Source: Aurantibacter_A sp965215845 (lineage in GTDB: Bacteria; Bacteroidota; Bacteroidia; Flavobacteriales; Flavobacteriaceae). From it: a DNA stretch of 64,000 bases. The position numbers and the translations under genes were made by a program. A model generated the notes under the pieces. It was not told the DNA's origin. It searched no databases and saw only the letters and a program-made list of their open reading frames with translations. The stretch spans positions 2,604,001 to 2,668,000 of the forward strand of contig CBDCEL010000004.1 of NCBI GenBank assembly GCA_965215845.1, read 5' to 3'. Shown here one piece after another: positions 47,201 to 56,033 of the stretch (positions are counted from its first letter, which is position 1; every line of letters begins with the position of its first letter).

Positions 47201-48535
47201 AACGGAAAAGTATTGCCGGGTTACACCCAATCGGTAGGTTTTGCCGGCACCTTAAGGCCTACGGTGGGTTTTATATTTGGAAGCCAGGCAGATATACGTT
47301 TCGATGCGGCAAGAAAGGGGTATTTAACGCCCTTCAGTGAGTTCAACCAGCAATATTTAGAGAATACGAACAAACAACTGGATATTACCGCCACGGCACA
47401 ACCCACCCAAGATTTGACTATAGACATCTCGGCAGACCGTCAATATTCTAGAAGCTACCAAGAAAATTATAATCTTCTCGAAGATAATGGCGAGTTCGTG
47501 TATAACGAACTCTTGGGCAACGAATTTGGCAATTTCAGTATTTCGACCATGATGCTGGGTACCTTCTTTAACAAGAGCGATGAATTCACCTCAAAGAACT
47601 TCGAGACTTTTAAGGAAAACCGAATCATTATCGCAAATCGATTGGTCAACGATAGGGGACAATTGCCTGGCACATTGGACGAAGATGGGTTTCCCGAATT
47701 CTATGGAAAGACACAACAAGATGTATTATTACCCGCCTTCTTTGCAGCCTATTCTGGTCAGGATGCGAATCGGGTCAATTTGGATGCCTTTAGAGAGATA
47801 CCTATTCCCAATTGGAATATCAAATACACCGGATTGATGAAGAACAAATGGTTCAAAAAGAAATTTAAGCGTTTTTCATTGAGCCATGGCTACAAAGCCG
47901 CATATAGTATCAATTCGTTTCAGTCGAATCTGGAAAAGACCCAATTTGTGAACGAGCAAAATGATTTGGTCGCCCAAAATCCGACCTATACGCCTTTATC
48001 ACCTGTTGATGCGGAGACTGGTGATTTGATGCCAGATTTGATCATCAACAATGTGGTTATGGTCGATATGTTCAACCCCTTGATCCGTCTCGATTTCGAA
48101 ATGCAGAATTCAGTAAGTGTATTGGCCGAAATGCGGTCCGACAGAATGCTTTCATTGAGTTTTGACAACAATCTCTTGACCGAGAACAATGGCAAGGAAT
48201 ATACCCTCGGACTGGGATACCGTATCAAGGATGTTCAGTTGGTTACCAATATCGGAGGCAATAAAACCCGATTGAAGGGCGATTTGAATTTGAAGGCCGA
48301 CGTGACACTTAGAGACAACATCACCATTATTCGAAACCTCGACATTGACAATAATCAGATTACCTCGGGTCAAAACCTGCTGTCGATAAACTTTACGGCC
48401 GACTACGCCTTGAGTAAAAATCTGAACGCCATATTTTTCTACGACCATTCCTTCTCAAAATTTGCCGTTTCCACAGCCTTCCCCCAGACAACCATCAATG
48501 CAGGTTTCACCTTGCGATACAATTTTGGAAATTAA
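41216..48535 (+). CDS. sprA: T9SS translocon/gliding protein SprA, three frameshifts in this sequence
   Basis: SprA forms the giant outer-membrane barrel of the type IX secretion system and is needed for gliding and secretion. The corrected protein has about 2440 residues, near the roughly 2400 of Flavobacterium SprA. It starts at a TTG (41216), 6 bases after ruvA, with signal-like LIFLSITFMLMAGSSFSQ and an ETE repeat just after it. The frame changes at about 44692, 44845 and 45177; each is fixed by removing one base (for example NNPD-GNSPVAVSN, KYVTDIDEGDTPTLPNG, PIPYVLPPGVIREQ). The remainder is long, uninterrupted beta-barrel sequence. Clustered insertion errors are the likeliest cause. 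Confidence 0.92.
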
Positions 48536-48555
48536 AAACTATGGAAAATAGGGTT

Positions 48556-48631
48556 CCACCCCCAGAGCCTGCACTGGGCATAATTACAGTGCAAGGTGGG
48601 GTGTTCCGACCTTTTTGTCGGGACTGAGGGG
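48556..48631. repeat. Double-hairpin intergenic repeat, copy 1
   Basis: Outer stem CACCCC (48557-48562) with GGGGTG (48598-48603), inner stem GCACTG/CAGTGC, then a second 8-bp hairpin 48603-48610 with 48617-48624 (one G-T pair), followed by TGAGGGG. The same plan occurs at 56588-56636. It lies between sprA and gcvH with no T run. Confidence 0.6.
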
Positions 48632-48670
48632 AAGAAATCCGTATGGGGCAAATAGTTTGTATTCCATTGT

Positions 48671-48702
48671 TTTGAAAACCAATTAATAATCGATTACATT
48701 TG
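48671..48702 (+). promoter_or_regulatory. gcvH: Promoter of gcvH
   Basis: TTTG at 48671-48674 and TACATTTG at 48695-48702 are 20 bases apart: both boxes fit the Bacteroidetes sigma-ABfr consensus. The likely transcription start is about 20 bases before the ATG. Confidence 0.65.
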
Positions 48703-48728
48703 TCGAACTTCAAATTAAAGTTTAGCAG

Positions 48729-49109
48729 ATGAATATACCATCGGAATTACAGTATACTAAGGATCATGAATGGGTCAAAATAGATGGTGACGTCGCCACG
48801 GTTGGAATAACTGATTTCGCGCAAAGTGAATTGGGTGATATCGTATATGTAGAAGTTGAGACTGTGGACGAGACCCTTGATCGCGAGGAGGTTTTTGGTA
48901 CAGTCGAGGCCGTAAAAACAGTCTCGGATCTTTTCTTGCCGCTCAGTGGGGAAATCATTGAATTCAACGAATCGCTCGAAGATGAACCCGAAAAGGTCAA
49001 TTCAGATCCCTATGGTGAAGGCTGGATGGTCAAAATAAAGATGAGCGATCCTTCCGAGGTAGATGATTTGATGAGTGCCGATGGGTACAAAGAGTTGATT
49101 GGTGCCTAA
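48729..49109 (+). CDS. gcvH: Glycine cleavage system H protein
   Basis: Lipoyl carrier of the glycine cleavage complex (glycine to CO2, NH3 and methylene-tetrahydrofolate). 126 residues, normal. The lipoylated Lys63 is in FGTVEAVKTVSD; the C-terminal GEGWMVKIKMSD fits the family. Preceded by a good promoter. The following VanZ-like gene starts inside its 3' end. The P and T proteins are not in this window. Confidence 0.96.
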   Translation: MNIPSELQYTKDHEWVKIDGDVATVGITDFAQSELGDIVYVEVETVDETLDREEVFGTVEAVKTVSDLFLPLSGEIIEFNESLEDEPEKVNSDPYGEGWMVKIKMSDPSEVDDLMSADGYKELIGA

Positions 49110-49509
49110 AAAACCATTCTTTACCTTCGCCTTCGTAGGTTGGTTGGCCTTTATTACCTTTTCAAGTCTGGCCTCCTTTTCAGGAATCGACACAGGCTCG
49201 CTCAACATTCCGTATGGAGATAAGTTGGTACATTTCGCATTTTACTTTATTGCGGCAGTTTTGGGCGTTTTTTTTCTTAGGGAACATGAAGAATGGCACT
49301 TGAAATCCATAAGTGCATTCGTTATTACGCTCCTTTTTACCATTGTTTTTGGTATAATTATTGAGGTTATTCAATATCATTTCACAACATATCGAGAAGG
49401 CGATGTTATTGATGCAATCGCTAATTCCTTGGGCAGTTTTGGAGGAATTTTGGCCACATACTATTTTTTCTCCAAAGGCGGATTTATGGAATGGAGAAAA
49501 AACGGTTGA
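49102..49509 (+). CDS. VanZ-family membrane protein
   Basis: A small protein of about 135 residues with four hydrophobic segments; GDKLVHFAFYFI and EVIQYHFTTYREGDVIDAIANSLG are typical of VanZ-like proteins. The name comes from a teicoplanin-resistance gene, but most family members have no known function. The start is GTG 49102 (or TTG 49099), overlapping the gcvH stop by 8-11 bases, so translational coupling is likely. This gcvH-vanZ-like-tonB order is common in the family as I recall it. Confidence 0.85.
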   Translation: MPKKPFFTFAFVGWLAFITFSSLASFSGIDTGSLNIPYGDKLVHFAFYFIAAVLGVFFLREHEEWHLKSISAFVITLLFTIVFGIIIEVIQYHFTTYREGDVIDAIANSLGSFGGILATYYFFSKGGFMEWRKNG

Positions 49510-49527
49510 GCCACCAAAGATTTTAAT

Positions 49528-49558
49528 TTTGCACAAATAGAATAATTGGTTAAATTAG
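49528..49558 (+). promoter_or_regulatory. Promoter of the tonB-like gene
   Basis: TTTG at 49528-49531 and TAAATTAG at 49551-49558 (one mismatch to TAnnTTTG) are 19 bases apart, 22 bases before the ATG. Confidence 0.5.
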
Positions 49559-49580
49559 CAAATACTTAAATTTAGAGGAT

Positions 49581-50300
49581 ATGGAACTTAAAAAGAATCC
49601 GAAAGCTGATATAGGTCGCAATAGCGGACTGTACTTTGTAATAGGCCTGGCGCTTGTTTTGCTTATTACTTGGAGAGCCTTGGAATGGAAAACTTATGAA
49701 GAAACAAATGATTACGACATTTCGATGAATGTTGATGATGAATTGGATGAAGAAGTTCCGATGACAGAACAGATTAAAACCCCGCCACCACCACCGCCAC
49801 CAGCGGCACCTGAGGTTATCGAGGTTGTGGAAGATGAAGAGGAGATTGAAGAGACCGTAATCGAATCGACCGAAACTAGCCAAGAGGAAGAGATTGTCGA
49901 AGTTGAAGATGTTGCAGTCGAGGAGGTTGAAGAGGATGTCGACGTACCTTTTGCAGTAATTGAGGATGTACCCATTTTTCCAGGATGTGAAGGCGAAAAA
50001 GGAAAAGGGGCCAAGGCGATGCGGGCCTGCTTTCAATCAATGATGCAGAAGCACATCAGTAAGAACTTCCGCTACCCGGAAATAGCCCAAGAAATGGGTG
50101 TTCAAGGAAGGGTAAACGTGATGTTTACGATTCAAAAGGATGGAAGCATCGGTAATGTTAGGATGCGTGGACCTGATAAGAACTTAGAAAAAGAAGCAGC
50201 TCGAATTATCGGCAAGCTCCCTAGAATGACCCCTGGAAAACAAAGAGGTCGAGCCGTGAGGGTTCCATTTAGTATTCCGATTACATTTAAGCTCCAATAA
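49581..50300 (+). CDS. tonB: Energy transducer TonB
   Basis: Links the inner-membrane proton gradient to outer-membrane TonB-dependent receptors. 239 residues: a short cytoplasmic start, one membrane helix (about 15-32), a Pro run (KTPPPPPPPAAP), a very acidic Glu/Val linker (about 80-125), and a C-terminal TonB domain (about 155-239: NFRYPEIAQEMGVQGRVNV, GKLPRMTPGKQRGRAVRVPF). No ExbB/ExbD neighbours. Followed by a strong terminator. Several TonB paralogs are usual in Flavobacteriaceae, so which receptors it serves is open. Confidence 0.9.
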   Translation: MELKKNPKADIGRNSGLYFVIGLALVLLITWRALEWKTYEETNDYDISMNVDDELDEEVPMTEQIKTPPPPPPPAAPEVIEVVEDEEEIEETVIESTETSQEEEIVEVEDVAVEEVEEDVDVPFAVIEDVPIFPGCEGEKGKGAKAMRACFQSMMQKHISKNFRYPEIAQEMGVQGRVNVMFTIQKDGSIGNVRMRGPDKNLEKEAARIIGKLPRMTPGKQRGRAVRVPFSIPITFKLQ

Positions 50301-50325
50301 ACAAGAGCCTTTAAAAATTACGAGG

Positions 50326-50356
50326 AAACCCTGATTTGAAAAATCAGGGTTTTTTT
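50326..50356 (+). terminator. Terminator after the tonB-like gene
   Basis: A perfect 12-bp stem (50326-50337 with 50341-50352), 3-base loop, T run to 50356. It lies between convergent genes and, with AAA on its left, may serve both. Confidence 0.9.
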
Positions 50357-50364
50357 GTTTCCAA

Positions 50365-51270
50365 TTATTTCTGACCTTTCAAACTAGTATAAAAAATCTC
50401 CTTCAACCGATCGGGCTTGATAAAGTGGGCTCCATAGGTGGCATCATAATTCTTGGTCAGTTCGGCATTTGATTTGACTTCTTCCAAGGTCTTTCCGGCG
50501 TCGATTTCCTTTTGAATTATTGCTTTGATTTCTTCGAGCATCCCCATATAGGTTTCAAGCTCTTTCTTGTTAGAGGGCCTTCCGTGCCCGGGAATGATTT
50601 TGGTACCGTCGTTGATTACCAAAAGTGCCTTTTTATGGGCGGAAATGTAGCCCTCGACACTACCTCCACTTTTGAGGTCGATATACGGGTAGCGTCCCGC
50701 AAAGTAGGTATCCCCCATGTGCAGAATATTGTTCTTCATGAAGTAGACGATTGCATCCCCATCAGTGTGTGCATTGTGCACATGAAAGGCCATAATAGTC
50801 TCTTCTCCGTCGTGAAAGGTTATGTCTTTTGAAAACGTAACTTCGGGCAACATCTGCTTGGCCACTGCGGCATCCATTTTATTTTGATCGATGGCTTCGA
50901 TTTGTTTTTCGACCATTCGGCGTCGAACATTGTCATGGGCGACGATGTTGGTTATGTTAGAATTGAATTTGGCATTACCGCCGGTATGGTCACCGTGCAT
51001 ATGGGTGTTGAACAAAAACGAAATGGGTTTGTCGGTCAATTGACCAATTGTACCTTTCAATTTTTCGCTAAGCCGTGCAAATTGGTCGTCTATCATAAAG
51101 ACGTGTTTGTCACCCACATAAATCCCGATATTTCCGCCTTGCCCGGTAAGCATATAAACCTGTTGGCTCAAGGTGTCGATTGTTATTTCCACTTCCTTGT
51201 CTTGGCCTTTGACCGGGGCCGTAAAAATTATCGTGAAGAACAGAAGAAAATTGAAGAAATTTCTTTTCAT
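50365..51270 (-). CDS. Secreted metallo-beta-lactamase-fold hydrolase
   Basis: A 301-residue exported MBL-fold protein. Signal peptide MKRNFFNFLLFFTIIFTAPVKG; zinc motif HMHGDHTGG, then HTDGDAIVYF and HMGDTYFAGRYPY with a late GHGRPS, giving the full set of His/Asp ligands. It resembles the periplasmic MBL-fold proteins of the quinoprotein-relay type more than true beta-lactamases; the substrate is unknown. ATG 51270 was chosen because an upstream in-frame ATG (51366) would put 32 non-signal residues first. Divergent from cyoE. Confidence 0.82.
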   Translation of the reverse strand: MKRNFFNFLLFFTIIFTAPVKGQDKEVEITIDTLSQQVYMLTGQGGNIGIYVGDKHVFMIDDQFARLSEKLKGTIGQLTDKPISFLFNTHMHGDHTGGNAKFNSNITNIVAHDNVRRRMVEKQIEAIDQNKMDAAVAKQMLPEVTFSKDITFHDGEETIMAFHVHNAHTDGDAIVYFMKNNILHMGDTYFAGRYPYIDLKSGGSVEGYISAHKKALLVINDGTKIIPGHGRPSNKKELETYMGMLEEIKAIIQKEIDAGKTLEEVKSNAELTKNYDATYGAHFIKPDRLKEIFYTSLKGQK

Positions 51271-51330
51271 GGTAGTGGTTTTCAATTGAATCAGCTTCTC
51301 TATAAAGATAGTATAAACATTGGCATTTCG

Positions 51331-51361
51331 TTGCAAAAAGTAGATTGGGGGCTTATCTTTG
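51331..51361 (+). promoter_or_regulatory. Promoter of the cyoE-cox gene cluster
   Basis: TTG at 51331-51333 and TATCTTTG at 51354-51361 are 20 bases apart; both fit the Bacteroidetes consensus. The ATG of cyoE is 22 bases further. Confidence 0.55.
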
Positions 51362-51382
51362 GGCACTATTTAAAAAGTGAGG

Positions 51383-52297
51383 ATGAAGACTGCGGTCAAA
51401 TCGGCCAATACCAATATTTGGTCCTTGGCTTTTACCGATTTTAAGGAGATTACAAAGGCCCGGCTTGCCGTCAGTGTGGTGTTTTCATCCATTGCCGGCT
51501 ATTTTTTGGGTGCCTACTCGGTAGATGCCCTTTCCGTTCTACTTTTGGCTTTCGGTGGATATTGCATGGTAGGTGCATCGAACGCCTATAATCAGGTCAT
51601 TGAGCGAGACCTCGATGCACTTATGGATCGTACCAAGAATCGGCCCATTCCGGCTGGGCGAATGTCGGTCAACAAAGCCTTGGCGATAGCCATTATTATG
51701 ACCGTTCTTGGAGTGATTTCACTGTACATACTAAATCCGAAAACGGCCATGTTCGGGGCCATTTCGATTTTTTTGTATACAAGCGTATATACACCCCTAA
51801 AGACCAAAACGCCTCTTTCGGTTTTTGTCGGGGCATTTCCTGGCGCCATTCCGTTTATGCTGGGTTGGGTGGCGGCCACCAATGATTTTGGTATCGAACC
51901 GGGTACATTGTTCATGATTCAGTTCTTTTGGCAGTTTCCCCACTTTTGGGCCTTGGGTTGGATGCTCGACGAGGATTATCGAAAGGGTGGGTTCAAGATG
52001 CTTCCGACCGGAAAAAAAGATTCGGGAACCGCCCTTCAAATTATTATGTATACCATTTGGATGATTATCATATCGATTGTACCCGTATTTGGAATCACGG
52101 GAAGATTGCAGTTATCGATTACCGCTACTGTTGTTGTGTTTCTATTGGGTCTGGTGATGTTGTTCTTCGCCTTTCGTCTTTATGAAAGACGAGATAACAA
52201 GACCGCACGCAATTTAATGCTTGCAAGCGTAAGTTATATAACGATAGTGCAAGTGGTCTATGTAATCGATAAGTTTATTGGCCAAATGATTTATTAA
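51383..52297 (+). CDS. cyoE: Protoheme IX farnesyltransferase
   Basis: Makes heme O from protoheme and farnesyl diphosphate, the first step to the heme A used by CoxA. About 304 residues with around nine membrane helices. Prenyltransferase motifs: NAYNQVIERDLDALMDRTKN (first Asp-rich motif, with N and D residues binding Mg-diphosphate) and YRKGGFKMLP (second region). A GTG two codons upstream is an alternative start. The next gene begins 6 bases after the stop. First gene of the oxidase assembly cluster. Confidence 0.95.
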   Translation: MKTAVKSANTNIWSLAFTDFKEITKARLAVSVVFSSIAGYFLGAYSVDALSVLLLAFGGYCMVGASNAYNQVIERDLDALMDRTKNRPIPAGRMSVNKALAIAIIMTVLGVISLYILNPKTAMFGAISIFLYTSVYTPLKTKTPLSVFVGAFPGAIPFMLGWVAATNDFGIEPGTLFMIQFFWQFPHFWALGWMLDEDYRKGGFKMLPTGKKDSGTALQIIMYTIWMIIISIVPVFGITGRLQLSITATVVVFLLGLVMLFFAFRLYERRDNKTARNLMLASVSYITIVQVVYVIDKFIGQMIY

Positions 52298-52303
52298 AAC
52301 AAA

Positions 52304-52891
52304 GTGGCAAAGGATATAACACAATTAAGCGGAGAGGAAAAAAACGAGAGAGCAAAGAAAATGATGCTCTGGTTCGGCCTGGCGAGTCTTTTTATGGCCT
52401 TTGCCGGATGGACCAGTGCGTACATTGTCAGTAGTTCAAGGGAAGACTGGGCGGCTGAACTTGAGTTGCCCTCAATGTTCTATTTTAGCACAGCCGTTAT
52501 TATCGTGAGTAGTCTTACCTATATATTGGCAAAAAAGGAGATTCGGAAAGATCAAATAAAAGCCTGCGGCTATTGGCTTTTGATCACTTTGGCATTGGGT
52601 TTGGTATTTATCGTGTTACAATTCAACGGATTCTCCCAATTAATAGCCGAGGGCCATTATTTTACAGGTCCTTCCAGTACCATAAAGTCTTCGTATATCT
52701 TCTTGATCGCGGCGGTTCATATTGCTCATGTCGTTGCGGGAATTATTTCCCTGTTGGTGGTTTTGTACAATAATTTCAACAAAAAATATTCAAGTAAGAA
52801 CCACCTCGGTCTTTCACTCGGGGCCACTTTTTGGCATTTTCTTGGACTGTTATGGATCTACCTCGTTTTATTTATGACCTTTGTGAAATAA
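52304..52891 (+). CDS. Heme-copper oxidase subunit III, short form
   Basis: A 195-residue membrane protein of the COX3/CyoC family with five helices; AVHIAHVVAGIISLLVVLYNN and FWHFLGLLWIYLVLFMTF are the conserved helix 4-5 parts. It starts with GTG (52304), 6 bases after cyoE. A longer subunit III gene follows, so the cluster has two COX3 homologs, a known flavobacterial arrangement. Which one sits in the aa3 complex, or whether both do, cannot be decided here. Confidence 0.88.
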   Translation: MAKDITQLSGEEKNERAKKMMLWFGLASLFMAFAGWTSAYIVSSSREDWAAELELPSMFYFSTAVIIVSSLTYILAKKEIRKDQIKACGYWLLITLALGLVFIVLQFNGFSQLIAEGHYFTGPSSTIKSSYIFLIAAVHIAHVVAGIISLLVVLYNNFNKKYSSKNHLGLSLGATFWHFLGLLWIYLVLFMTFVK

Positions 52892-52929
52892 TATTTATGA
52901 ATAATCTAAGTTTTGGTTTAAAATGCATT

Positions 52930-52958
52930 TTTGTTTGCACCAAAAAAATGTAAATTTG
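52930..52958 (+). promoter_or_regulatory. Promoter between the two COX3 genes
   Basis: TTTG at 52930-52933 and TAAATTTG at 52951-52958 are 17 bases apart. It lies 29 bases before the second subunit III start and may give it separate expression. Confidence 0.55.
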
Positions 52959-52986
52959 TGCCAAATAATCGACCAGATACTTTTTT

Positions 52987-53973
52987 ATGGATTCTACGGT
53001 AACAACGGCTACAAAGGAAAAAGTTTGGGGAGGTGGTAACAGGCCCCTAGATGCAAGCTACGGAAAACTAATGATGTGGTTTTTCTTGGTTTCGGATGCA
53101 TTGACTTTCTCGGGATTCTTGGCCTCTTATGGTTTTTCCCGCTTCAAGTTTATTGAAACATGGCCAATTGCCGATGAGGTCTTCACACACATTCCGTTTT
53201 TCCATGGAAACTTTCCGATGTACTATGTCGCCTTTATGACCTTTATTTTGATTATGTCTTCGGTAACAATGGTGCTTGCGGTCGATGCGGGCCATCGTAT
53301 GAAGAAGAACGCCGTAATTTGGTATCTTTTGTTGACCATTGTGGGCGGTGCGATTTTCGTTGGATCTCAAGCTTGGGAGTGGGCTACTTTTATCAAGGGT
53401 GATTTTGGGGCCGTTGAGACCAAAGGGGGCAGAATACTACAGTTTGTAAATGCCGATACCGGTGAAAGGGCGGCATTGGCCGATTTCGCGAAAACACTTC
53501 CGAGTGAAAGGATCAAGTTGGAACGAAATGAGGGTTTCTGGTTTATGCAGGAAGGCTATATGCCCAGCTATAACCTAGATGAGGTGGTGGCCGGTTTGAA
53601 GGCATCTCCGAATATCGTAATTCGTACCGAGCAAATTCACCAAGATGGAGAAAAGCAGGGAGAAAAGACGGTACTTAGCCGAGCGGCGTCATTGGAGAAA
53701 ATCAAGGACGGTAAAATGGTCGTCGAAGGGGCCAACCTCATACGAAACGAATATGGCAGTAGATTGTTTGCCGATTTCTTTTTCTTTATTACCGGGTTTC
53801 ACGGGTTTCACGTTTTCTCAGGGGTGATTTTCAATCTTATCATATTTTTTAATGTGATTTTGGGAACGTATGAACGTAGGGGACACTACGAAATGGTAGA
53901 GAAAGTGGGGCTCTATTGGCACTTTGTAGATTTGGTTTGGGTATTTGTATTTACCTTCTTCTATTTGGTTTAG
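52987..53973 (+). CDS. coxC: Cytochrome c oxidase subunit III, long form with inserted domain
   Basis: A 328-residue COX3 homolog. N-terminal helices (MMWFFLVSDALTFSGFLASYG) and C-terminal helices (FFFFITGFHGFHVFSGVIFN, GLYWHFVDLVWVFVFTFFY) are standard. Between them, after QAWEWATFIKGDFGAV, there is an insert of about 110 mainly polar residues (roughly 140-250) that standard subunit III lacks. The insert should face outside the membrane and may contact ACIII or subunit II; this is inference. It has a promoter-like sequence of its own and is followed by the subunit IV gene. Confidence 0.9.
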   Translation: MDSTVTTATKEKVWGGGNRPLDASYGKLMMWFFLVSDALTFSGFLASYGFSRFKFIETWPIADEVFTHIPFFHGNFPMYYVAFMTFILIMSSVTMVLAVDAGHRMKKNAVIWYLLLTIVGGAIFVGSQAWEWATFIKGDFGAVETKGGRILQFVNADTGERAALADFAKTLPSERIKLERNEGFWFMQEGYMPSYNLDEVVAGLKASPNIVIRTEQIHQDGEKQGEKTVLSRAASLEKIKDGKMVVEGANLIRNEYGSRLFADFFFFITGFHGFHVFSGVIFNLIIFFNVILGTYERRGHYEMVEKVGLYWHFVDLVWVFVFTFFYLV

Positions 53974-54032
53974 ATTCATTATGTCATTCCGGTAAGGGCC
54001 GGAACCTATATAATTTGTAGAATTGAAAAAGT

Positions 54033-54416
54033 ATGGCGCACGAACATAAATTGGAAATTTTCAGGGGACTTTTAAAGTTCAAGTCCAATACCCAAAAAAT
54101 TTGGGGAGTACTCGTATTTCTTACCATCGTCACGGCAATTGAGGTCGCTCTGGGTATAACGAAGCCAGAGTTTTTGACCGACAATACCTTTTTGGCCATG
54201 AAATTGTTAAACTGGATATTCATTATCCTGACCTTGGTCAAAGCGTATTACATTACCTGGGATTTTATGCATATGCGGGATGAAAAAAGTTCATTGAGAA
54301 GATCGGCTGTATGGACGCCCATTTTCTTGGTCGCCTACTTGTTATTCATCTTATTGTTCGAAGCCGATTATATTTATAATATTTTCAAGGACGGTTTCGT
54401 GACTTGGAATTTTTAG
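54033..54416 (+). CDS. Cytochrome c oxidase subunit IV family protein
   Basis: A 127-residue protein with three hydrophobic segments (about 24-42, 53-72 and 92-112) and the family sequence YYITWDFMHMRDE at the second loop. It belongs to the prokaryotic COX4 family, a small accessory subunit of bacterial oxidases. It lies 59 bases after coxC and is followed by a terminator, ending this transcription unit. Confidence 0.9.
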   Translation: MAHEHKLEIFRGLLKFKSNTQKIWGVLVFLTIVTAIEVALGITKPEFLTDNTFLAMKLLNWIFIILTLVKAYYITWDFMHMRDEKSSLRRSAVWTPIFLVAYLLFILLFEADYIYNIFKDGFVTWNF

Positions 54417-54443
54417 AATATAAGTTCATGAACAAAATATTCG

Positions 54444-54471
54444 AAGATGGCTTGACGGCCATCTTTTTTTT
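54444..54471 (+). terminator. Terminator after the subunit IV gene
   Basis: AAGATGGC (54444-54451) pairs with GCCATCTT (54458-54465), followed by T8. It closes the cyoE-coxC-subunit IV unit. Confidence 0.85.
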
Positions 54472-54511
54472 GCTCCTCCCCCAATATTTGAAAGGTTATC
54501 GACCGTGTTAA

Positions 54512-54546
54512 TTTGAACTACAATTGGCACCTTTGTCGTATCTTTG
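54512..54546 (+). promoter_or_regulatory. Promoter of the SCO gene group
   Basis: TTTG at 54512-54515 and TATCTTTG at 54539-54546 are 23 bases apart, the upper end of the usual range, and 25 bases before the ATG. Confidence 0.5.
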
Positions 54547-54570
54547 TAAGCCAATTTTACAGGCCTATAA

Positions 54571-55206
54571 ATGATGAAAAAGACCTTTGTTCTTGTTACT
54601 CTTTTTGTGCTTCCGGTTGTGGTATATCTCTTTTTTGCCTCAGGTGTATATAATTTCGGACGGCTTCCTACACTTACTCAAAACGTGACCGACATTACGA
54701 GTATCGACAATGGGGCAAGGCTGTCTGAGAAAATCACTATTCTGGGGTTTTTGGGTGGGAACTTGGAGGTAAAAAAGGGAAATGCCTTTAACCTCAATCA
54801 GAAAATATACAAACGTTTCTATAAATTCGATGATTTCCAATTTGTTATGATCATGCCCGAGAACACCCAAGAAAAGGTAGCGGTGCTAAGGAAAGAGCTG
54901 GGTGGCTTGGTCGATATTAAAAAGTGGAATTTCGTATATGCGAATGAAGCCCAGATCCGTGAGGTCTTTGAAAGCCTCAAAACTGATTTGACATTGGATG
55001 AACACCTTGGTACACCTTATGTTTTCATAATCGACAAGAATAGGAACTTACGCGGAAGGGATGATGACGAAGACGAAGGAACCAAATATGGTTTTAATAC
55101 TACCTCTGTTGCAGACTTGAACAACAAAATGATAGACGACGTGAAGATAATTTTGGCCGAATACCGTTTGGCCCTTAAGAAAAACACAGCGGCCCGAAAT
55201 AAATGA
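54571..55206 (+). CDS. Membrane-anchored thioredoxin-like protein without cysteines
   Basis: A 211-residue protein with one N-terminal membrane helix and a soluble domain that resembles the thioredoxin fold: FQFVMIMPEN, then TPYVFIIDKNRNLRGRDDDED as the strand-turn typical of SCO/thioredoxin proteins. There is no CxxC or CxxxC pair, so it cannot act in SCO-type copper or disulfide chemistry. It lies just before the SCO gene and is probably a diverged partner in oxidase assembly. ATG 54571 is followed by a second ATG at 54574; either can be the start. Confidence 0.7.
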   Translation: MMKKTFVLVTLFVLPVVVYLFFASGVYNFGRLPTLTQNVTDITSIDNGARLSEKITILGFLGGNLEVKKGNAFNLNQKIYKRFYKFDDFQFVMIMPENTQEKVAVLRKELGGLVDIKKWNFVYANEAQIREVFESLKTDLTLDEHLGTPYVFIIDKNRNLRGRDDDEDEGTKYGFNTTSVADLNNKMIDDVKIILAEYRLALKKNTAARNK

Positions 55207-55303
55207 AACGAAGTTGTTCTTCCCTTGAAAATATAAGCCTAAGCGCAGTCAAAGGTTCATGGGTGCCTTTGATAAGTACACATTTATCTTGAATGGTATC
55301 GAA

Positions 55304-56032
55304 ATGAAAAAAAACAAACATGGTTATATATGGGTTTCTCTCGTCGTACTGATTTTTGGAATTATTTTTATCCCGAAGATTGTTGATCGGATCAAGGGCG
55401 GTAATATCGCCGATAACGACCGTCTGAACGTCAAAACAGATGAGGTAACACTTTCTTATATAACCCTGAACGGTCAAAAGCGTCGGGTGCCGTCTTTTGC
55501 TTTTCTAAACCAAGATAGTTTATTGGTGACCGAAAAAGATTATTTGGGTAAGGTATATGTGGCTGAGTTCTTTTTTACGACCTGTCCTTCAATATGTCCG
55601 GTAATGACCAAAAACTTGGTGGCCTTACAAAAGGCGTTTAACGAAGATGCGGCATTCGGTATAGCTTCTTTCAGTATTAATCCGAGATATGACACTCCAC
55701 AGGTGCTTAAGAAGTACGCCGAGAAATACGATATTACCGATATGGATTGGCATCTGATGACCGGGGAGCAAGAAGCCATTTATAGTTTGGCGAATAGCGG
55801 CTTTAATATTTTCGCTGCTGAAGTGCCCAACGCCCCGGGAGGGTTTGAACATTCGGGCCTTTTTGCGCTTATCGATAAGAAGGGTTATATACGTTCGCGC
55901 ACCGATAAGTTCGGGAATCCTATAGTGTATTATAGAGGAGCCATTACTGAGGAAGAAGGGGAAAATGATGAAGGGGAGACCCAGCAGATTTCAATTTTGA
56001 AAGAGGATATCAAAAAACTTTTGGAAGAGTGA
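55304..56032 (+). CDS. SCO1/SenC family copper chaperone
   Basis: Delivers copper to the CuA site of CoxB. 242 residues: a membrane anchor (about 8-25) and a thioredoxin-like domain with TTCPSICPVM (Cys94, Cys98) and GGFEHSG (His183), the three copper ligands of SCO. The C-terminus is acidic. The chosen ATG at 55304 gives a proper anchor; an upstream in-frame ATG (55259) adds 15 residues. DUF420 follows directly after one base, so they are co-translated. Confidence 0.95.
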   Translation: MKKNKHGYIWVSLVVLIFGIIFIPKIVDRIKGGNIADNDRLNVKTDEVTLSYITLNGQKRRVPSFAFLNQDSLLVTEKDYLGKVYVAEFFFTTCPSICPVMTKNLVALQKAFNEDAAFGIASFSINPRYDTPQVLKKYAEKYDITDMDWHLMTGEQEAIYSLANSGFNIFAAEVPNAPGGFEHSGLFALIDKKGYIRSRTDKFGNPIVYYRGAITEEEGENDEGETQQISILKEDIKKLLEE

Positions 56033-56033
56033 T

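Noticed and set aside
50365..51270. Beta-lactamase resistance gene
   Set aside because: It has the common MBL zinc motif only; the overall pattern is that of general MBL-fold hydrolases, with no evidence for antibiotic cleavage.
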